Numbered from the stretch's first letter, positions 33,979 through 43,575 are shown. The stretch is 64,000 bases of DNA from CAVRQM01 sp963756975 (GCA_963756975.1 CAVWPS010000001.1:62001-126000), one strand, 5' to 3'. The notes: a model not told the origin generated them from the sequence alone. A program made the numbers and translations.

Positions 33979-34587
33979 CCGGACTTTTCGTCACCGTCGA
34001 GGGTGGTGACGGGGCCGGCAAGACGACCCAGATCGCGCGGCTCGCCGATGCGCTGCGCGGCGCGTGGGCACACGGTCGTGACCACGCGGGAGCCGGGCGG
34101 CACCGAGGTCGCCGAACGCATCCGCGCGGTGTTGCTCGACCCCGAATTGTCGCCGACGCCGATGACCGACACGCTGCTGCATTTCGCGGCGCGGGCCGAC
34201 CACGTCGCGACCGTGATCCGTCCCGCGCTCGATCGCGGCGACATCGTGCTGTGCGACCGGTTCACCGATTCCACCCGCGCCTATCAGGGCATGGGGCAGG
34301 GGTTCCCGCTCGACGTGATCGAGACGCTGGCGTTCCTGATCGCCACCGAACCGGACGTCACGATCGTGCTCGACATCCCGGTCGCAACCTCGCTCGCCCG
34401 CGCCGCCGCCCGGCCCGGGGGGCTCGACCGCTACGAACGCCTCGGCCCCGGCTTCCTGGAACGCGTCCGCGCCGGTTTTGCCGATGTCGCGCGCGGCAAT
34501 CCGGGCCGTTGCGTGCTGATCGACGCCGACCGGCCGATCGACGCCGTTGCCGCCGACATCTTGGCCGCCGTCGCCGGACGACTCTGA
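33975..34587 (+). CDS. tmk: thymidylate kinase (one frameshift; probable CTG start)
   Basis: Phosphorylates dTMP to dTDP and is essential. P-loop EGGDGAGKT at residues 9-17, DRF in VLCDRFTDSTRAYQG, and the LID-side LDRYERLGPGFLERVR. The frame changes +1 near 34056: ADAL continues as RARGHTVVTTREPGG, with an extra G in CTGCGCGGCGCG. The rest matches to the stop. Since cells need this enzyme, the shift is most likely a sequence error. No ATG, GTG or TTG lies near the expected N-terminus. CTG at 33975 gives LTGLFVTVEGG and overlaps the dacC stop exactly as ATGA/GTGA/TTGA junctions do elsewhere here. Confidence 0.9.
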
Positions 34588-34589
34588 CC

Positions 34590-35591
34590 GTGCTGCCCGA
34601 ACCCCGCGCCAACCCGACCCTTCTCGGCCAGCACGCCGCCGAAGCGACCCTGCTCGACGCGATGGGCACCGGCCGCCTGCATCACGGCTGGCTGCTGCTC
34701 GGACCGGAGGGCGTGGGCAAGGCGACGCTCGCCTTCCGCTTCGCCCGCCGCCTGCTCGCGGGGCCGGCCGACACGCTGTTCGTCCCGCCCGAAGCGCCGG
34801 TGTTCCGCCGGATCGCCACCGGCAGCCACGCCGACCTGCTGACGGTCGAGCGCACGGTCAACACGAAGACCAAGAAGCTGCGCGGCGAGATCGTCGTGGA
34901 GGACGTGCGCTCGATCCCGGACTTCCTGCACCGCACCCCGGCCGAGGGCGGCTGGCGCGTCGTCGTCGTCGACGGGGCGGAGGACATGAACCGCAACGCC
35001 GCGAACGCGCTGCTGAAGGCGCTCGAGGAACCGCCGCCGCGCGCGATCATGCTGCTGGTCTGCTCGGCAATCGGTGTCCTGCCCGCGACGGTGCGAAGCC
35101 GCTGCCGCCGCCTGCGACTCGCACCCCTGGCGGACGCCGATGTTGCGGCCCTTCTGGCCGAGGCACGCCCCGATCTGCCGGACGCCACGCGGTCCGAGAT
35201 CGTGGCTTTGGCCGCCGGCTCGATCGGGCGGGCGTTGCAACTAGCCGCCGCGGATGGAGCGGTGCTGACCGGCGACATCGACCGTCTCATCGAAAACCCC
35301 ACGTCCGATGCGGCGGATCGCGTCTACTCATCGATATCGAAGCAGGAGGACGGCTTCGCGACCTGGGTCGGCCTGCTCCGCGCCCGCCTGTCCGACGCGG
35401 TCCGCGAAACCGCCCGCAGCGAGACCGTCTGGCGCGGCCGCCCCCTTGATCGCTGGGTTTCCATATGGCAGGCGATAGGCGCGCTGGCCGAGGAGACCGA
35501 GGGCTTGAACCTCGACAAGCGTCAGGCGATCGGCCGCATGGTCCGCCTGCTCTCCGGCAGCCTGGCCGCCGAGGATTCCGCCACACCGTAA
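34590..35591 (+). CDS. holB: DNA polymerase III subunit delta'
   Basis: 333-residue AAA+ clamp-loader subunit. Walker-A-like GPEGVGKAT is near residue 35. The segment VVVVDGAEDMNRNAANALLKALEEPP is diagnostic of delta' and of DnaX-type sensors. VRSRCRRLRL carries the SRC motif. GTG 34590 is 3 bp after the tmk stop and gives LPEPRANPTLLGQ, the normal alphaproteobacterial opening. The zinc-binding Cys cluster of some homologues is absent. Position tmk-holB-metG-tatD is conserved in many bacteria. Confidence 0.9.
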   Translation: MLPEPRANPTLLGQHAAEATLLDAMGTGRLHHGWLLLGPEGVGKATLAFRFARRLLAGPADTLFVPPEAPVFRRIATGSHADLLTVERTVNTKTKKLRGEIVVEDVRSIPDFLHRTPAEGGWRVVVVDGAEDMNRNAANALLKALEEPPPRAIMLLVCSAIGVLPATVRSRCRRLRLAPLADADVAALLAEARPDLPDATRSEIVALAAGSIGRALQLAAADGAVLTGDIDRLIENPTSDAADRVYSSISKQEDGFATWVGLLRARLSDAVRETARSETVWRGRPLDRWVSIWQAIGALAEETEGLNLDKRQAIGRMVRLLSGSLAAEDSATP

Positions 35592-35606
35592 AAGCCAGGA
35601 TTGCAG

Positions 35607-37133
35607 TTGACCGAGCGCGTCTATCTCACGACCCCGATCTACTACGTGAACGGGGCGCCCCATATCGGCCACGCCTACACCTCGGTCGCGACCGACGTCT
35701 TAGCGCGCTGGCACCGCCTCGCAGGCCGGGACGTCTACTTCCTGACCGGCACCGACGAGCACGGCCAGAAGGTCGAGCGGGCGGCCGAACAGGCGGGGCT
35801 GTCGCCGATCGCGTTCGCGGACCAGGTCTCGGCCGATTTCCGCGACATGGCCGACACGATGGGCATCTCGTACGACCGCTTCATCCGCACCACCGAACCG
35901 GCCCACGCGACCGCCTGCACCGCGTTGTGGGAGCGGCTGGCGGCGGCGGGGCAGATCTACCTCGGTGGCTACGAGGGCTTCTACGCCGTTCGCGATGAAG
36001 CATTCTACGACGCCGACGAGACGACATTGCTGGCCGACGGCACGCGGATCGCGCCGACCGGTGCGCCGGTCGAGTGGGTGACCGAGCCGAGCTACTTCTT
36101 CCGCCTGTCCGACTGGGGCGACAAGCTGCTCGCCTATTATGCCGAGAACCCGGAGGCGATCGGCCCCGCCGCGCGCCGCAACGAGGTGCTGAGCTTCATC
36201 CGCTCCGGCCTGCGCGACCTGTCGATCAGCCGCACCAGCTTTTCGTGGGGCCTGCCGGTCCCGAACGATCCGAGCCACATCATGTACGTCTGGCTCGACG
36301 CGCTGACGATCTATCTGACGGGCACCGGTTTCCCGGACCAAAATGCCGACAAAGCAGCGTTCTGGCCGGCGGACCTGCACATGACCGGCAAGGAGATCGT
36401 GCGCTTCCACGCGGTCTACTGGCCGGCCTTCCTGATGGCCGCCGGCCTGCCGCCGCCCAGGCGCGTGTTCTCGCACGGCTGGTGGACGGTCGAGGGCGAG
36501 AAGATGAGCAAGTCGGTCGGCAACGTGATCGACCCGCGCGCCCTGGTGGCCGAGTTCGGGCTCGACGCGGTGCGGTACTATCTTCTGCGCGAGGTCCCGT
36601 TCGGCAACGACGGCGATTTCAGCCGCCGCGCGTTGGTGACGCGCATGAACGTGGAACTCGCCAACGACCTCGGCAATCTGGCGCAACGCTCGTTGTCCCT
36701 GATCGCGAAAAACCTCGGCGGCGTGCTGCCGGGGCAGGGGGTGTTGATCGAGGCCGACACGACGCTGCTGTCGGCCGCCCACGCGCTGCCGGTGCTGATG
36801 GAGACGATGCTGGTGCGCGAAGCGTTCGGCGACGCGCTGGAGGCGGCGTGGAAGGTGATCCGCGACGCCAACGCCTATATCGACCATCAGGCGCCGTGGG
36901 CGTTGCGCCGCACCGATCCGCCGAGGATGGCCGACGTGCTGCGCGTGCTGGCCGACGTGATCCGCGCCGTGGCGACGGTGCTGCAGCCGTTCATGCCGGG
37001 CGCGATGTCGGCCATGCTGGACCAGCTCGGCGTGCCGCCGGACGCGCGCGGCCTGACCTACGAGCCGCTGCCAGCCGGCACGGCGCTGCCACCCCCCGCC
37101 GGCGTGTTCCCCCGCTTCGTCGAGGCGGTTTAG
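35607..37133 (+). CDS. metG: methionyl-tRNA synthetase
   Basis: 508 residues, cytoplasmic class I aminoacyl-tRNA synthetase. HIGH at residues 19-22 and KMSKS at 299-303. The zinc-knuckle Cys residues of the E. coli type are missing, so this is the shorter zinc-free MetG2 form, without the C-terminal tRNA-binding domain. TTG 35607 is chosen because AGGA (35597-35600) lies six bases ahead. TTG 35601, two codons upstream, would have no room for a ribosome site. The frame is intact. It is followed by tatD five bases later. Confidence 0.93.
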   Translation: MTERVYLTTPIYYVNGAPHIGHAYTSVATDVLARWHRLAGRDVYFLTGTDEHGQKVERAAEQAGLSPIAFADQVSADFRDMADTMGISYDRFIRTTEPAHATACTALWERLAAAGQIYLGGYEGFYAVRDEAFYDADETTLLADGTRIAPTGAPVEWVTEPSYFFRLSDWGDKLLAYYAENPEAIGPAARRNEVLSFIRSGLRDLSISRTSFSWGLPVPNDPSHIMYVWLDALTIYLTGTGFPDQNADKAAFWPADLHMTGKEIVRFHAVYWPAFLMAAGLPPPRRVFSHGWWTVEGEKMSKSVGNVIDPRALVAEFGLDAVRYYLLREVPFGNDGDFSRRALVTRMNVELANDLGNLAQRSLSLIAKNLGGVLPGQGVLIEADTTLLSAAHALPVLMETMLVREAFGDALEAAWKVIRDANAYIDHQAPWALRRTDPPRMADVLRVLADVIRAVATVLQPFMPGAMSAMLDQLGVPPDARGLTYEPLPAGTALPPPAGVFPRFVEAV

Positions 37134-37137
37134 CGCC

Positions 37138-37917
37138 ATGCTGATCGATAGCCACTGCCACCTCGACTACTTCAGCGAGCCCGGAGAACGCGACGCCGTG
37201 CTCGCCCGCGCGGCCGAGGCGGGCGTCGGCGAAATGGTCCACATCGGCGTCCGGCTTCCCGACAGCGCCATCACGCGCGGCATCGCGGAGGCGTATCCGA
37301 ACGTCTGGTGCACCGTCGGCGTCCACCCGCAGAACGCCGGGGAACACCCTGTTTTCGCGACAGACGCGATCGCCGCCGAAGCGGACCACCCGAAGGTGAT
37401 CGGCATCGGCGAAAGCGGGCTCGACTACTTCTACGAGAAGGCACCACGCGACGCCCAGCAAGCGAGCTTCAGGCACCACATCCGGGCCGCCCGCGAAACC
37501 GGGCTGCCGCTTTGTATTCACGCGCGGGACGCCGACGACGATATCGCGTCCATTCTGGAAGACGAGTGGGCCGGCGGCGCGTTCAAGCTGCTGCTCCATT
37601 GCTTCTCGTCCGGCCCGAACCTGCTGGCCCGGGCACTGGCGCTCGGCAGCTACGTCAGCTTCTCCGGCATCCTGACCTTCCCGAAATCGAGCGCTCTCAG
37701 GGACATGGCCCGCGACGTTCCGGCCGAGCGTCTGCTGGTCGAGACGGACGCGCCCTACCTGGCGCCAGCCCCGTTCCGCGGCAAACGCAACGAACCGGCC
37801 TGGGTCGCGCACACGGCGAAAGTGCTGGCCGAGGTGAGGGGGCTCACGCCGGACGCGGTGGGCGATCTGACGACGGCCAATTTCCGCCGCCTGTTCACGA
37901 AGGCCGTCGCGGTTTGA
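37138..37917 (+). CDS. tatD: TatD-family metal-dependent hydrolase
   Basis: 259-residue amidohydrolase-like DNase family protein (TIM barrel). Metal ligands are visible in DSHCHLDYF (HxH, residues 6 and 8), GIGESGLDYFYE, CIHARDADDD, LLHCFSSG and LLVETDAPYLAP. TatD acts as a 3'-5' exonuclease in DNA repair in E. coli. It sits in the conserved metG-tatD-MBL order. The start ATG 37138 directly follows metG. The stop overlaps the TTG start of the next gene. Confidence 0.92.
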   Translation: MLIDSHCHLDYFSEPGERDAVLARAAEAGVGEMVHIGVRLPDSAITRGIAEAYPNVWCTVGVHPQNAGEHPVFATDAIAAEADHPKVIGIGESGLDYFYEKAPRDAQQASFRHHIRAARETGLPLCIHARDADDDIASILEDEWAGGAFKLLLHCFSSGPNLLARALALGSYVSFSGILTFPKSSALRDMARDVPAERLLVETDAPYLAPAPFRGKRNEPAWVAHTAKVLAEVRGLTPDAVGDLTTANFRRLFTKAVAV

Positions 37918-38706
37918 AGGTGATTCTGCTCGGCGTCGGCGGGTCCGCCGGCGTGCCGCATATCGGCGGTGCCGACGGGTTCGGGGATTGGGGGGCTTGC
38001 GACCGCACCGAGCCGCGCAACCGCCGCACCCGCAGTTCCATCGTCATGGAGCAATCGGATCAGCGCATTCTGGTCGACACCTCACCCGATATGCGAACGC
38101 AGCTGCTGTCCTGCGGCGTCGGGCGTGTGGACGCGATCGTGTTCACCCACGCCCACGCCGACCACATTCTGGGTTTCGACGACGTGCGGCTGCTCAACCG
38201 GTCGCGCGGCACGCCGATCCCGGCCTACGCCACCGCGCGCACCCTGGCCGAGCTCGAAGGCCGGTTCGACTACGCCTTCAAGCCGTGGACGCCGCCGTAC
38301 TTCTTCCGCCCGGTGATGGTGCCGAACCCGATCGAGGCCGGCGACACCGTCGCCATCGCCGGCATGGCGGTCCGCACCTTCGTCCAGGACCACCACTTCA
38401 TGCCGACCCTCGGCATGCGCGTCGGCGGCTTCGGCTACTCCACCGACGCGGTGACGCTCGACGATGCGGCGTTCGAGGCGCTGGCAGGGCATCGACACCT
38501 GGGTCGTCGGCTGCTTCCAGCGCCAGCCGCACCGCACCCACGCCTGGCTGTCGCGGACCCTGGACTGGATCGCCCGGCTGAAACCCCGGCGCGCCATCCT
38601 GACGCACATGGGCAACGACATGGATTACGGCTGGCTCACCGAGCGCCTGCCGCCGGGCGTCGAGGTCGGCATCGACGGCATGGTGCTCGAGGTCGCTGAT
38701 ATCTGA
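37914..38706 (+). CDS. metallo-beta-lactamase fold phosphodiesterase (PhnP-like), frameshifted
   Basis: About 263 residues joined. The HxHxDH motif THAHADHILGFDD and the N-terminal GVGGSAGVPHIGG place it with the PhnP/cyclic-phosphodiesterase branch that follows tatD in Proteobacteria. The frame moves +1 near 38484: AFEAL continues as QGIDTWVVGCFQ, with one extra G in CTGGCAGGGC. The C-terminus keeps LTHMGNDMDY, contributing the last metal-side His. The TTG start at 37914 overlaps the tatD stop (TTGA). Its biological substrate is unknown. Confidence 0.85.
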
Positions 38707-38744
38707 GTTTCCATAATCTCTCTTCTGCGACTTTCAGCGCAGCC

Positions 38745-39218
38745 TCACAGACCGAGCTGATCCAGCCCCGGATGGTCCGCAGGCCGCGCCCCGGCCGGCC
38801 ACAGGAACCGCCGGTCGGCCGCCGCGATCGCCACATCGTTGATGCTGGCCTCGCGCCGGCGCATCAGGCCGTGCGCGTCGAACTCCCACTGCTCGTTGCC
38901 GTACGACCGGAACCACGCGCCCTCCCCGTCGTGCCACTCGTACTGAAACCGCACGGCGATGTGGTTCTCGTGGAACGCCCAGAGCTCCTTGATGAGCCGG
39001 TAATCCTGCTCGCGCTGCCATTTCCGGGTCAGGAACTCGACGATCGCCGGGCGGCCGCGCAGGAAGTCCGACCGGTTCCGCCACTGGCTGTCCGCCGTAT
39101 ACGCCAGCGCCACCTTTGCCGGATCCCGGCTGTTCCACCCATCCTCGGCCTTGCGAACCTTTGCCGTGGCACTCGCGAGGTCGAACGGCGGGAGCGGCGG
39201 TCGTGTCTCGTCGGTCAA
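38745..39218 (-). CDS. DUF1348 NTF2-like protein
   Basis: 157-residue small alpha+beta protein of the SnoaL/NTF2 superfamily. The family's highly conserved core is present: KVRKAEDGWNSRDP, FLTRKWQREQDYRLIKELWAF, NHIAVRFQYEWHD and GLMRRREASIND. Function of DUF1348 is unknown. The start is TTG 39218, decided by a near-perfect AAAGGAGG placed 7 bases ahead. It is the last gene of a three-gene unit (AhpD-like, PNPOx, DUF1348) read away from a LysR gene, so a stress or redox role is plausible but inferred. Confidence 0.85.
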   Translation of the reverse strand: MTDETRPPLPPFDLASATAKVRKAEDGWNSRDPAKVALAYTADSQWRNRSDFLRGRPAIVEFLTRKWQREQDYRLIKELWAFHENHIAVRFQYEWHDGEGAWFRSYGNEQWEFDAHGLMRRREASINDVAIAAADRRFLWPAGARPADHPGLDQLGL

Positions 39219-39220
39219 AG

Positions 39221-39856
39221 CTAACCCTCCTTTGTCGTGTGGAGACTCACCAACGCGGCGAGCCTGGCGTTCTCCTGCTCGAGCGCCTCGATCCGGGCGT
39301 GCAGCGGTGCCACCGCGACGTCGATCTCGGCAGCCGTGTAGCGCGGCGTGATGTGCTGCGGGCAGTTCCAGTCGAACGCCTCCAGCTTCAGCACGAACGC
39401 CCGCTCCGGCTTGGCCCGGCTGTCCGGATCGAGCAGCGTCCGCGCCAGATCGGGCGACGCGGCAAGATCCTCGACATGCATCCGCGCCAGGATCTTGAGC
39501 CGGGCCTTGCGCGGATAGTCCATCAGGATCAGCGACACCCGATCGTCGGCCGCGACGTTGCCGAGGCTGATATACTGCCGGTTTCCGCGATAATCGGCGA
39601 ACCCCAGCGTCTTGTCGTCGAGCACTTTCAGAAACCCCGGCCGGCCCCCGCGATGCTGCACGTAGGGCCAGCCGGATTCCGAGACCGACGCGAGGTAGAA
39701 GCTGTCCCGCGCCGCGATGAAGGCCGCTTCGCTGTCGGTGAAGCGGTCGAAGGTCCGGTCGTGCCGGTTGCCCTCCCACAAGCCCAGGCTCCCCTGCTCG
39801 GCCTGGGCCTTGCGGACACTTTCAGTCGCCAGCCGGTCAAGGAAGCCGTACGGCAT
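39221..39856 (-). CDS. pyridoxamine 5'-phosphate oxidase family protein
   Basis: 211-residue split-barrel flavin-binding protein. The segment FIAARDSFYLASVSESGWPYVQHRGGRPGFLKVLDD is typical of the PNPOx-like group, as is YRGNRQYISLGNV. The C-terminus is extended by a coiled-coil-like stretch (HARIEALEQENARLAALV). It is unlikely to be true PdxH and is more likely an FMN-dependent reductase of unknown substrate. ATG 39856 follows GAGGG. It ends two bases before the TTG start of the DUF1348 gene, and starts 7 bases after the AhpD-like gene, so the three are co-transcribed. Confidence 0.85.
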   Translation of the reverse strand: MPYGFLDRLATESVRKAQAEQGSLGLWEGNRHDRTFDRFTDSEAAFIAARDSFYLASVSESGWPYVQHRGGRPGFLKVLDDKTLGFADYRGNRQYISLGNVAADDRVSLILMDYPRKARLKILARMHVEDLAASPDLARTLLDPDSRAKPERAFVLKLEAFDWNCPQHITPRYTAAEIDVAVAPLHARIEALEQENARLAALVSLHTTKEG

Positions 39857-39863
39857 GATGCCC

Positions 39864-40407
39864 TCAGGCGGCTTGCGCGGTGACCACCGGGAAATCGATG
39901 TCGGTGTCGGCCACGACGTTGAGGAAGTTGGTGAACACGTTCTCGGCGACGACCGCCACGATCTCGACGATCTGCGCGTCGGTGTAGCCCGCGTCGCGCA
40001 CGGCCTGGATGTCGCCGTCGCTGACGTGACCACGGGCTTCGGTGATCTTCGCCGCGAACACGAGCGCCGCGTTCTCCTTCGTGTTCGCCGAGCCGCCACG
40101 GCGATTCCGCGCGATCTCGGTCGCGTCGATCTTGGCCAGATTGGTGGCAAGGTAAGCTGTGCGCCGACAGGCAGTAATTGCAGCTGTTCACCTGCGCGAC
40201 GGCAAGCGCGATGCCTTCGCGCGTCTTCAGGTCCAGCGTCTTCCCCAGTGCGGCGTTCAGGCTCAGGTAGCCCTGCAGCGCGTCGGGGCTGAGGCCGACC
40301 AGACGGAACATGTTCGGCACGACGCCCAGCTTCTTCTCCACCGCGTCGAGCAGCGGCGTCGAGGCGGCGGGAACGGCGTCGCGGGCGGGGATGGCAATCC
40401 GGGACAT
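39864..40407 (-). CDS. AhpD/carboxymuconolactone-decarboxylase-like peroxidase family protein, frameshifted
   Basis: About 180 residues joined, all-helical. The redox motif CNYCLSAH (CxxC followed by His) matches AhpD-like alkylhydroperoxidases. The N-terminus (LDAVEKKLGVVPNMFRLVG) is also typical. The frame moves +1 near 40165: CLSAHS continues as YLATNLAKIDATEI, with one extra T in AGCTTACC. The C-terminal half, including VAVVAENVFTNFLNVVADTD, is well conserved. First gene of the operon read away from the divergent LysR gene. Confidence 0.85.
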
Positions 40408-40458
40408 GGCGGAACTCCTTCGGTGGTGCCCGACCCATATGGACTAAACCCGGCCCGA

Positions 40459-40490
40459 GAATAATCGAGGCTTCCGGCAAGACTCTATTC
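40459..40490. promoter_or_regulatory. dyad between the AhpD-like and LysR genes
   Basis: Arms GAATA (40459-40463) and TATTC (40486-40490) with partial extension inward (TCGAG...CTC). It lies in the 100-bp gap between divergent genes, where a LysR regulator normally binds. The arms are short, so support is modest. Confidence 0.35.
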
Positions 40491-40507
40491 CCGATACAGC
40501 AATGGTC

Positions 40508-41391
40508 ATGGACCACATCGAGGCCATGCGGGTGTTCGTCGCCGTCGCCCGCGACGGCAGCTTCGCCGAGGCGGCGCGCAGGATGCGCCTGTCGCCCTCG
40601 GTCGCCACCCGCGCCGTGGCACAGCTCGAGGATCGGCTCGGCGTCAAACTGTTCAGCCGCACGACGCGCTCGGTCCGGCTCACCGAACTGGGCGCCGCCC
40701 ATCTCGGCCGGTGCGCCCAAATCATCGAGGAGCTCGATTCCGCCGAGCGGATGTTACGCGGAGAAACCGGCGAGCTGCGGGGCGAGATGGTGGTGGCCGC
40801 CCCGGTCGTGTTCGGACGCCTGCACGTCCTGCCGGTCGTGGCCGAACTGCTGCGGCGGCACGCCGGATTGTCGGTCCGGCTGATGCTGTCGGACCGCAAC
40901 GCCCATCTGGTCGAGGACGGCATCGATGTCGCGATCAGGATCGGGGCGCTCGCCGACAGCAGCCTGATGGCCCTGCGTCTCGGCAGCGTCGATCACGTCC
41001 TCGTCGCAAGCCCGGACTATGTCGCGGCCCACCCCGCCCCGGCGCGCGTGACCGACCTTCAGCATCACAGCCTCATCGTCTTCGAGGGCCTGGGACAGAC
41101 GAACGAGTGGCGCTTTCGCGACGAGGCGATCCGCATCCGGCCCCGGCTGAGCGTCACGACGGCGGACGCCGCGATCGCCGCCGCCGAAGCCGGCCTGGGC
41201 ATCACGCGCGCCCTCTCCTACCAGGTCGCGGACGCGCTCCGCGCATCGGCCGTCTCGTGGCGGTGCTGACGGAGTTCGCGCCGCCGAGCCTGCCGGTCAG
41301 TGCGCTGTATCAGCCGAGCCGTGGAGGCGCGGCGACCGTTTCCGCCTTTCTGGCGGAGGCGCGTGTCCGGTTTGGAGCTAAGTCTCTCTGA
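40508..41391 (+). CDS. LysR-family transcriptional regulator, frameshifted near the C-terminus
   Basis: About 294 residues joined. Winged helix-turn-helix at residues 1-60 (MRVFVAVARDGSFAEAARRM, SPSVATRAVAQLEDRLG), then the periplasmic-binding-like effector domain. The frame changes near 41244: the first frame stops after ADALRAS, while another frame continues IGRLVAVLTEFAPPSLPVSALYQPS, the normal LysR ending. One base appears missing (-1), or two extra. This is the only -1 type shift outside the insertion element. ATG 40508 gives MDHIEAM, the usual opening; ATG 40502 is also possible. It probably controls the divergent AhpD-PNPOx-DUF1348 operon. Confidence 0.82.
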
Positions 41392-41448
41392 GCGAAACCC
41401 ACCCTGATGTCGGTCACCGGCCGATGTGGCTGCGGATTGGCCGCTTGG

Positions 41449-43575
41449 CTAATCCGTCCCCTCGTCCACCGTTGCCATCGGCAGCGTCGTCGCCGTGTGG
41501 GCCGCGACCGCGACCGGGCTCCATGGCCGGGTGCCGGTCAGCCCGCGCGAGGTCACCACGACGGCACCGTCAGACCCGACCCACAATGCCGCCGCTCCTT
41601 CCCGCCAGACGGAAAACCGGTCGACCACCGGCACGTCGCAGCGCAGCCGCACCGGCTCGGCCGACACCACCGCGTCCGCGTCGCACGAATCCCTCGGCGG
41701 CGGGCCGTTCGCCACGAACAGGGTGCCGCCAGCGACCGGCACCCGGCATCCGGCACTCCCGCAATCGTCCGGCATCGGGCCGACGCCGGCGACGCCCCAC
41801 ATCGTCGCCCACGCGTCGCGGGTGAATTTGTCCACACTGCCCCTCGCCTGCAGCGCCACCGTGCCGTCCGTCCGCAGCACCGCGATCAGGCGGCCGTCGG
41901 CGGAGACCAGCGCGTCCGGCGGCACGACCAGCCATGGCGCGAGCACGCCGGCCGCGATCGGCAGCACGCCGAGCAGCCGCAACCGCGTGCGTGAAATGCC
42001 GAGCCAGGCGAGACCGAACGCGACGGACACGATCCCCCAGGCCGGGCCGCGCGGCACCGCGAGCACCGCGTCCGGCAGGCCCGAGACCCACTGCCCGATC
42101 GCGATCAGGCCCGTCTCGCCCAAACCCATCGGAATCAGCGCCGCCGCTTCCAGGTGCAACGGCATCAGCAACAATGCGAGCAGCCCGAGCGGCATGACCC
42201 AGAACGCGGTCAACGGGACGGCCAGCATGTTGGCCAGCACGAAGTAGATCTGCATCCGGCCGAAATGGTAGGCGGCGAACGGGGCCGACGCGGTGCCGGC
42301 CAGGGCGCTGGTCAAGGCCAGCGCCGCGACATGGCCGACCCATGGCCTGCCGCGCAGCCGGGTCAGCGCCGGCCGTAGCGCCGCGTAGCCCGCGATCAGT
42401 GCGAGCACGGCCGAAAAGCTGAGCTGGAAGCTGACGCCCATCACCTCTGACGGGGCGATCAGCACGATCGTCGCCATCGCGAGCGCCAGGCCGCGCAACG
42501 ACGCGACCCGCCGCCCCGCCAGCACGCCGAGTGTGACCAGGCACGCCATCGCGAACGAGCGGATGATCGGCACGTGCCCGCCGGTCAGCAGCATGTACCC
42601 CGCCCCGCCGAGCAGTGCCGTGGCCGCCGCGATGGCCTTGCACGGCCAGCGCAGCGCCGCCCGCTCCCAGCAGGCGAGTGCGAACCGGGTCGCGCCGAAC
42701 AGCAGCCCCATGACGATGCCGATATGCAGCCCGGCGATGGCCAGCAGGTGCGACAGCCCTGAATCCCGGAACGCCGCCTTGGTCGCGAGCGGGATGCCGC
42801 CCGCCTCGCCGGTCAGCAGCGCCGTCGCGATCCCCGCCTCCGGCCCGCTTAGAACGGCACCGACACGGGCGGCGATCGTCTCGCGCATCGACTGCAGCAT
42901 TCTGGCGGCACCACCCGGCTCGGCGTGTTCGAGCACCGCGACCGGCCCGAGCGCGAAGCCGTATGCGCCGAGGTTCGCGAAGAATGCGTCCCGCCGCAGG
43001 TCCCAGGCACCGGGATAGGCGGGCGGCGACGGTTTTCGCAGCAGCGCCCGCACCCGCACGGTGTCCCCGGTCGCCACGGTGCCCGGATCGGTGTCGCGCA
43101 GCCGCAGCCGGACGTCGCGTGCGAACCCCTTCCCCGGTTCGTCCCCGGTCGCGAGCACCGGGTGCGACAGCGTCACCCGCCGGCCCGTCTCGCCCACCGC
43201 CTCGACCGCCGCCACCGTGCCGGTCACGACCACCGCGCGGTTCGGCACCTCCATCAGCGCCGCCGCCCGCCACGTCGCCGCCTGCCCCGCCGAAAAGCCG
43301 AGTGCGACGGCCAGGCCGGCCAGCGCCGCGCCGCGCCAGATGCTGCGCCACGTCGCGGCCGATGCGGCGATGCCGGCGGCGATCGCGGCCGGTCCCGCGT
43401 AGAACGCCGGCTCCGACAGCCAGGCGAAATACAACGCCGCCCCGGCCGTCATCGCGACCGCGAGCCACGGCGCCAGCCCCGCCCGCTCGGTCTCCAGCAG
43501 CGCGCGCCAGTCCGTGCGCGCCCATGGCTCCACGGCCCACAAGGCACGCGCGCGTAAGACCATGGACAGTTGCAC
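41449..43575 (-). CDS. comEC: ComEC/Rec2-family DNA uptake channel protein
   Basis: 708 residues. An N-terminal hydrophobic region and a DUF4131 soluble OB-like domain (residues ~90-230) come first. The Competence membrane domain follows with GLSHLLAIAGLHIGIVMGLLFG and LTGGHVPIIRSFAMA, then several helices to residue ~560. The final ~150 residues lie where other ComEC proteins have a metallo-beta-lactamase nuclease domain, but HxHxDH is missing and the segment is short. In competent bacteria ComEC passes single-stranded DNA through the inner membrane. Together with dprA (55666) it hints at natural transformation. The frame is intact. Confidence 0.88.
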   Translation of the reverse strand: MQLSMVLRARALWAVEPWARTDWRALLETERAGLAPWLAVAMTAGAALYFAWLSEPAFYAGPAAIAAGIAASAATWRSIWRGAALAGLAVALGFSAGQAATWRAAALMEVPNRAVVVTGTVAAVEAVGETGRRVTLSHPVLATGDEPGKGFARDVRLRLRDTDPGTVATGDTVRVRALLRKPSPPAYPGAWDLRRDAFFANLGAYGFALGPVAVLEHAEPGGAARMLQSMRETIAARVGAVLSGPEAGIATALLTGEAGGIPLATKAAFRDSGLSHLLAIAGLHIGIVMGLLFGATRFALACWERAALRWPCKAIAAATALLGGAGYMLLTGGHVPIIRSFAMACLVTLGVLAGRRVASLRGLALAMATIVLIAPSEVMGVSFQLSFSAVLALIAGYAALRPALTRLRGRPWVGHVAALALTSALAGTASAPFAAYHFGRMQIYFVLANMLAVPLTAFWVMPLGLLALLLMPLHLEAAALIPMGLGETGLIAIGQWVSGLPDAVLAVPRGPAWGIVSVAFGLAWLGISRTRLRLLGVLPIAAGVLAPWLVVPPDALVSADGRLIAVLRTDGTVALQARGSVDKFTRDAWATMWGVAGVGPMPDDCGSAGCRVPVAGGTLFVANGPPPRDSCDADAVVSAEPVRLRCDVPVVDRFSVWREGAAALWVGSDGAVVVTSRGLTGTRPWSPVAVAAHTATTLPMATVDEGTD

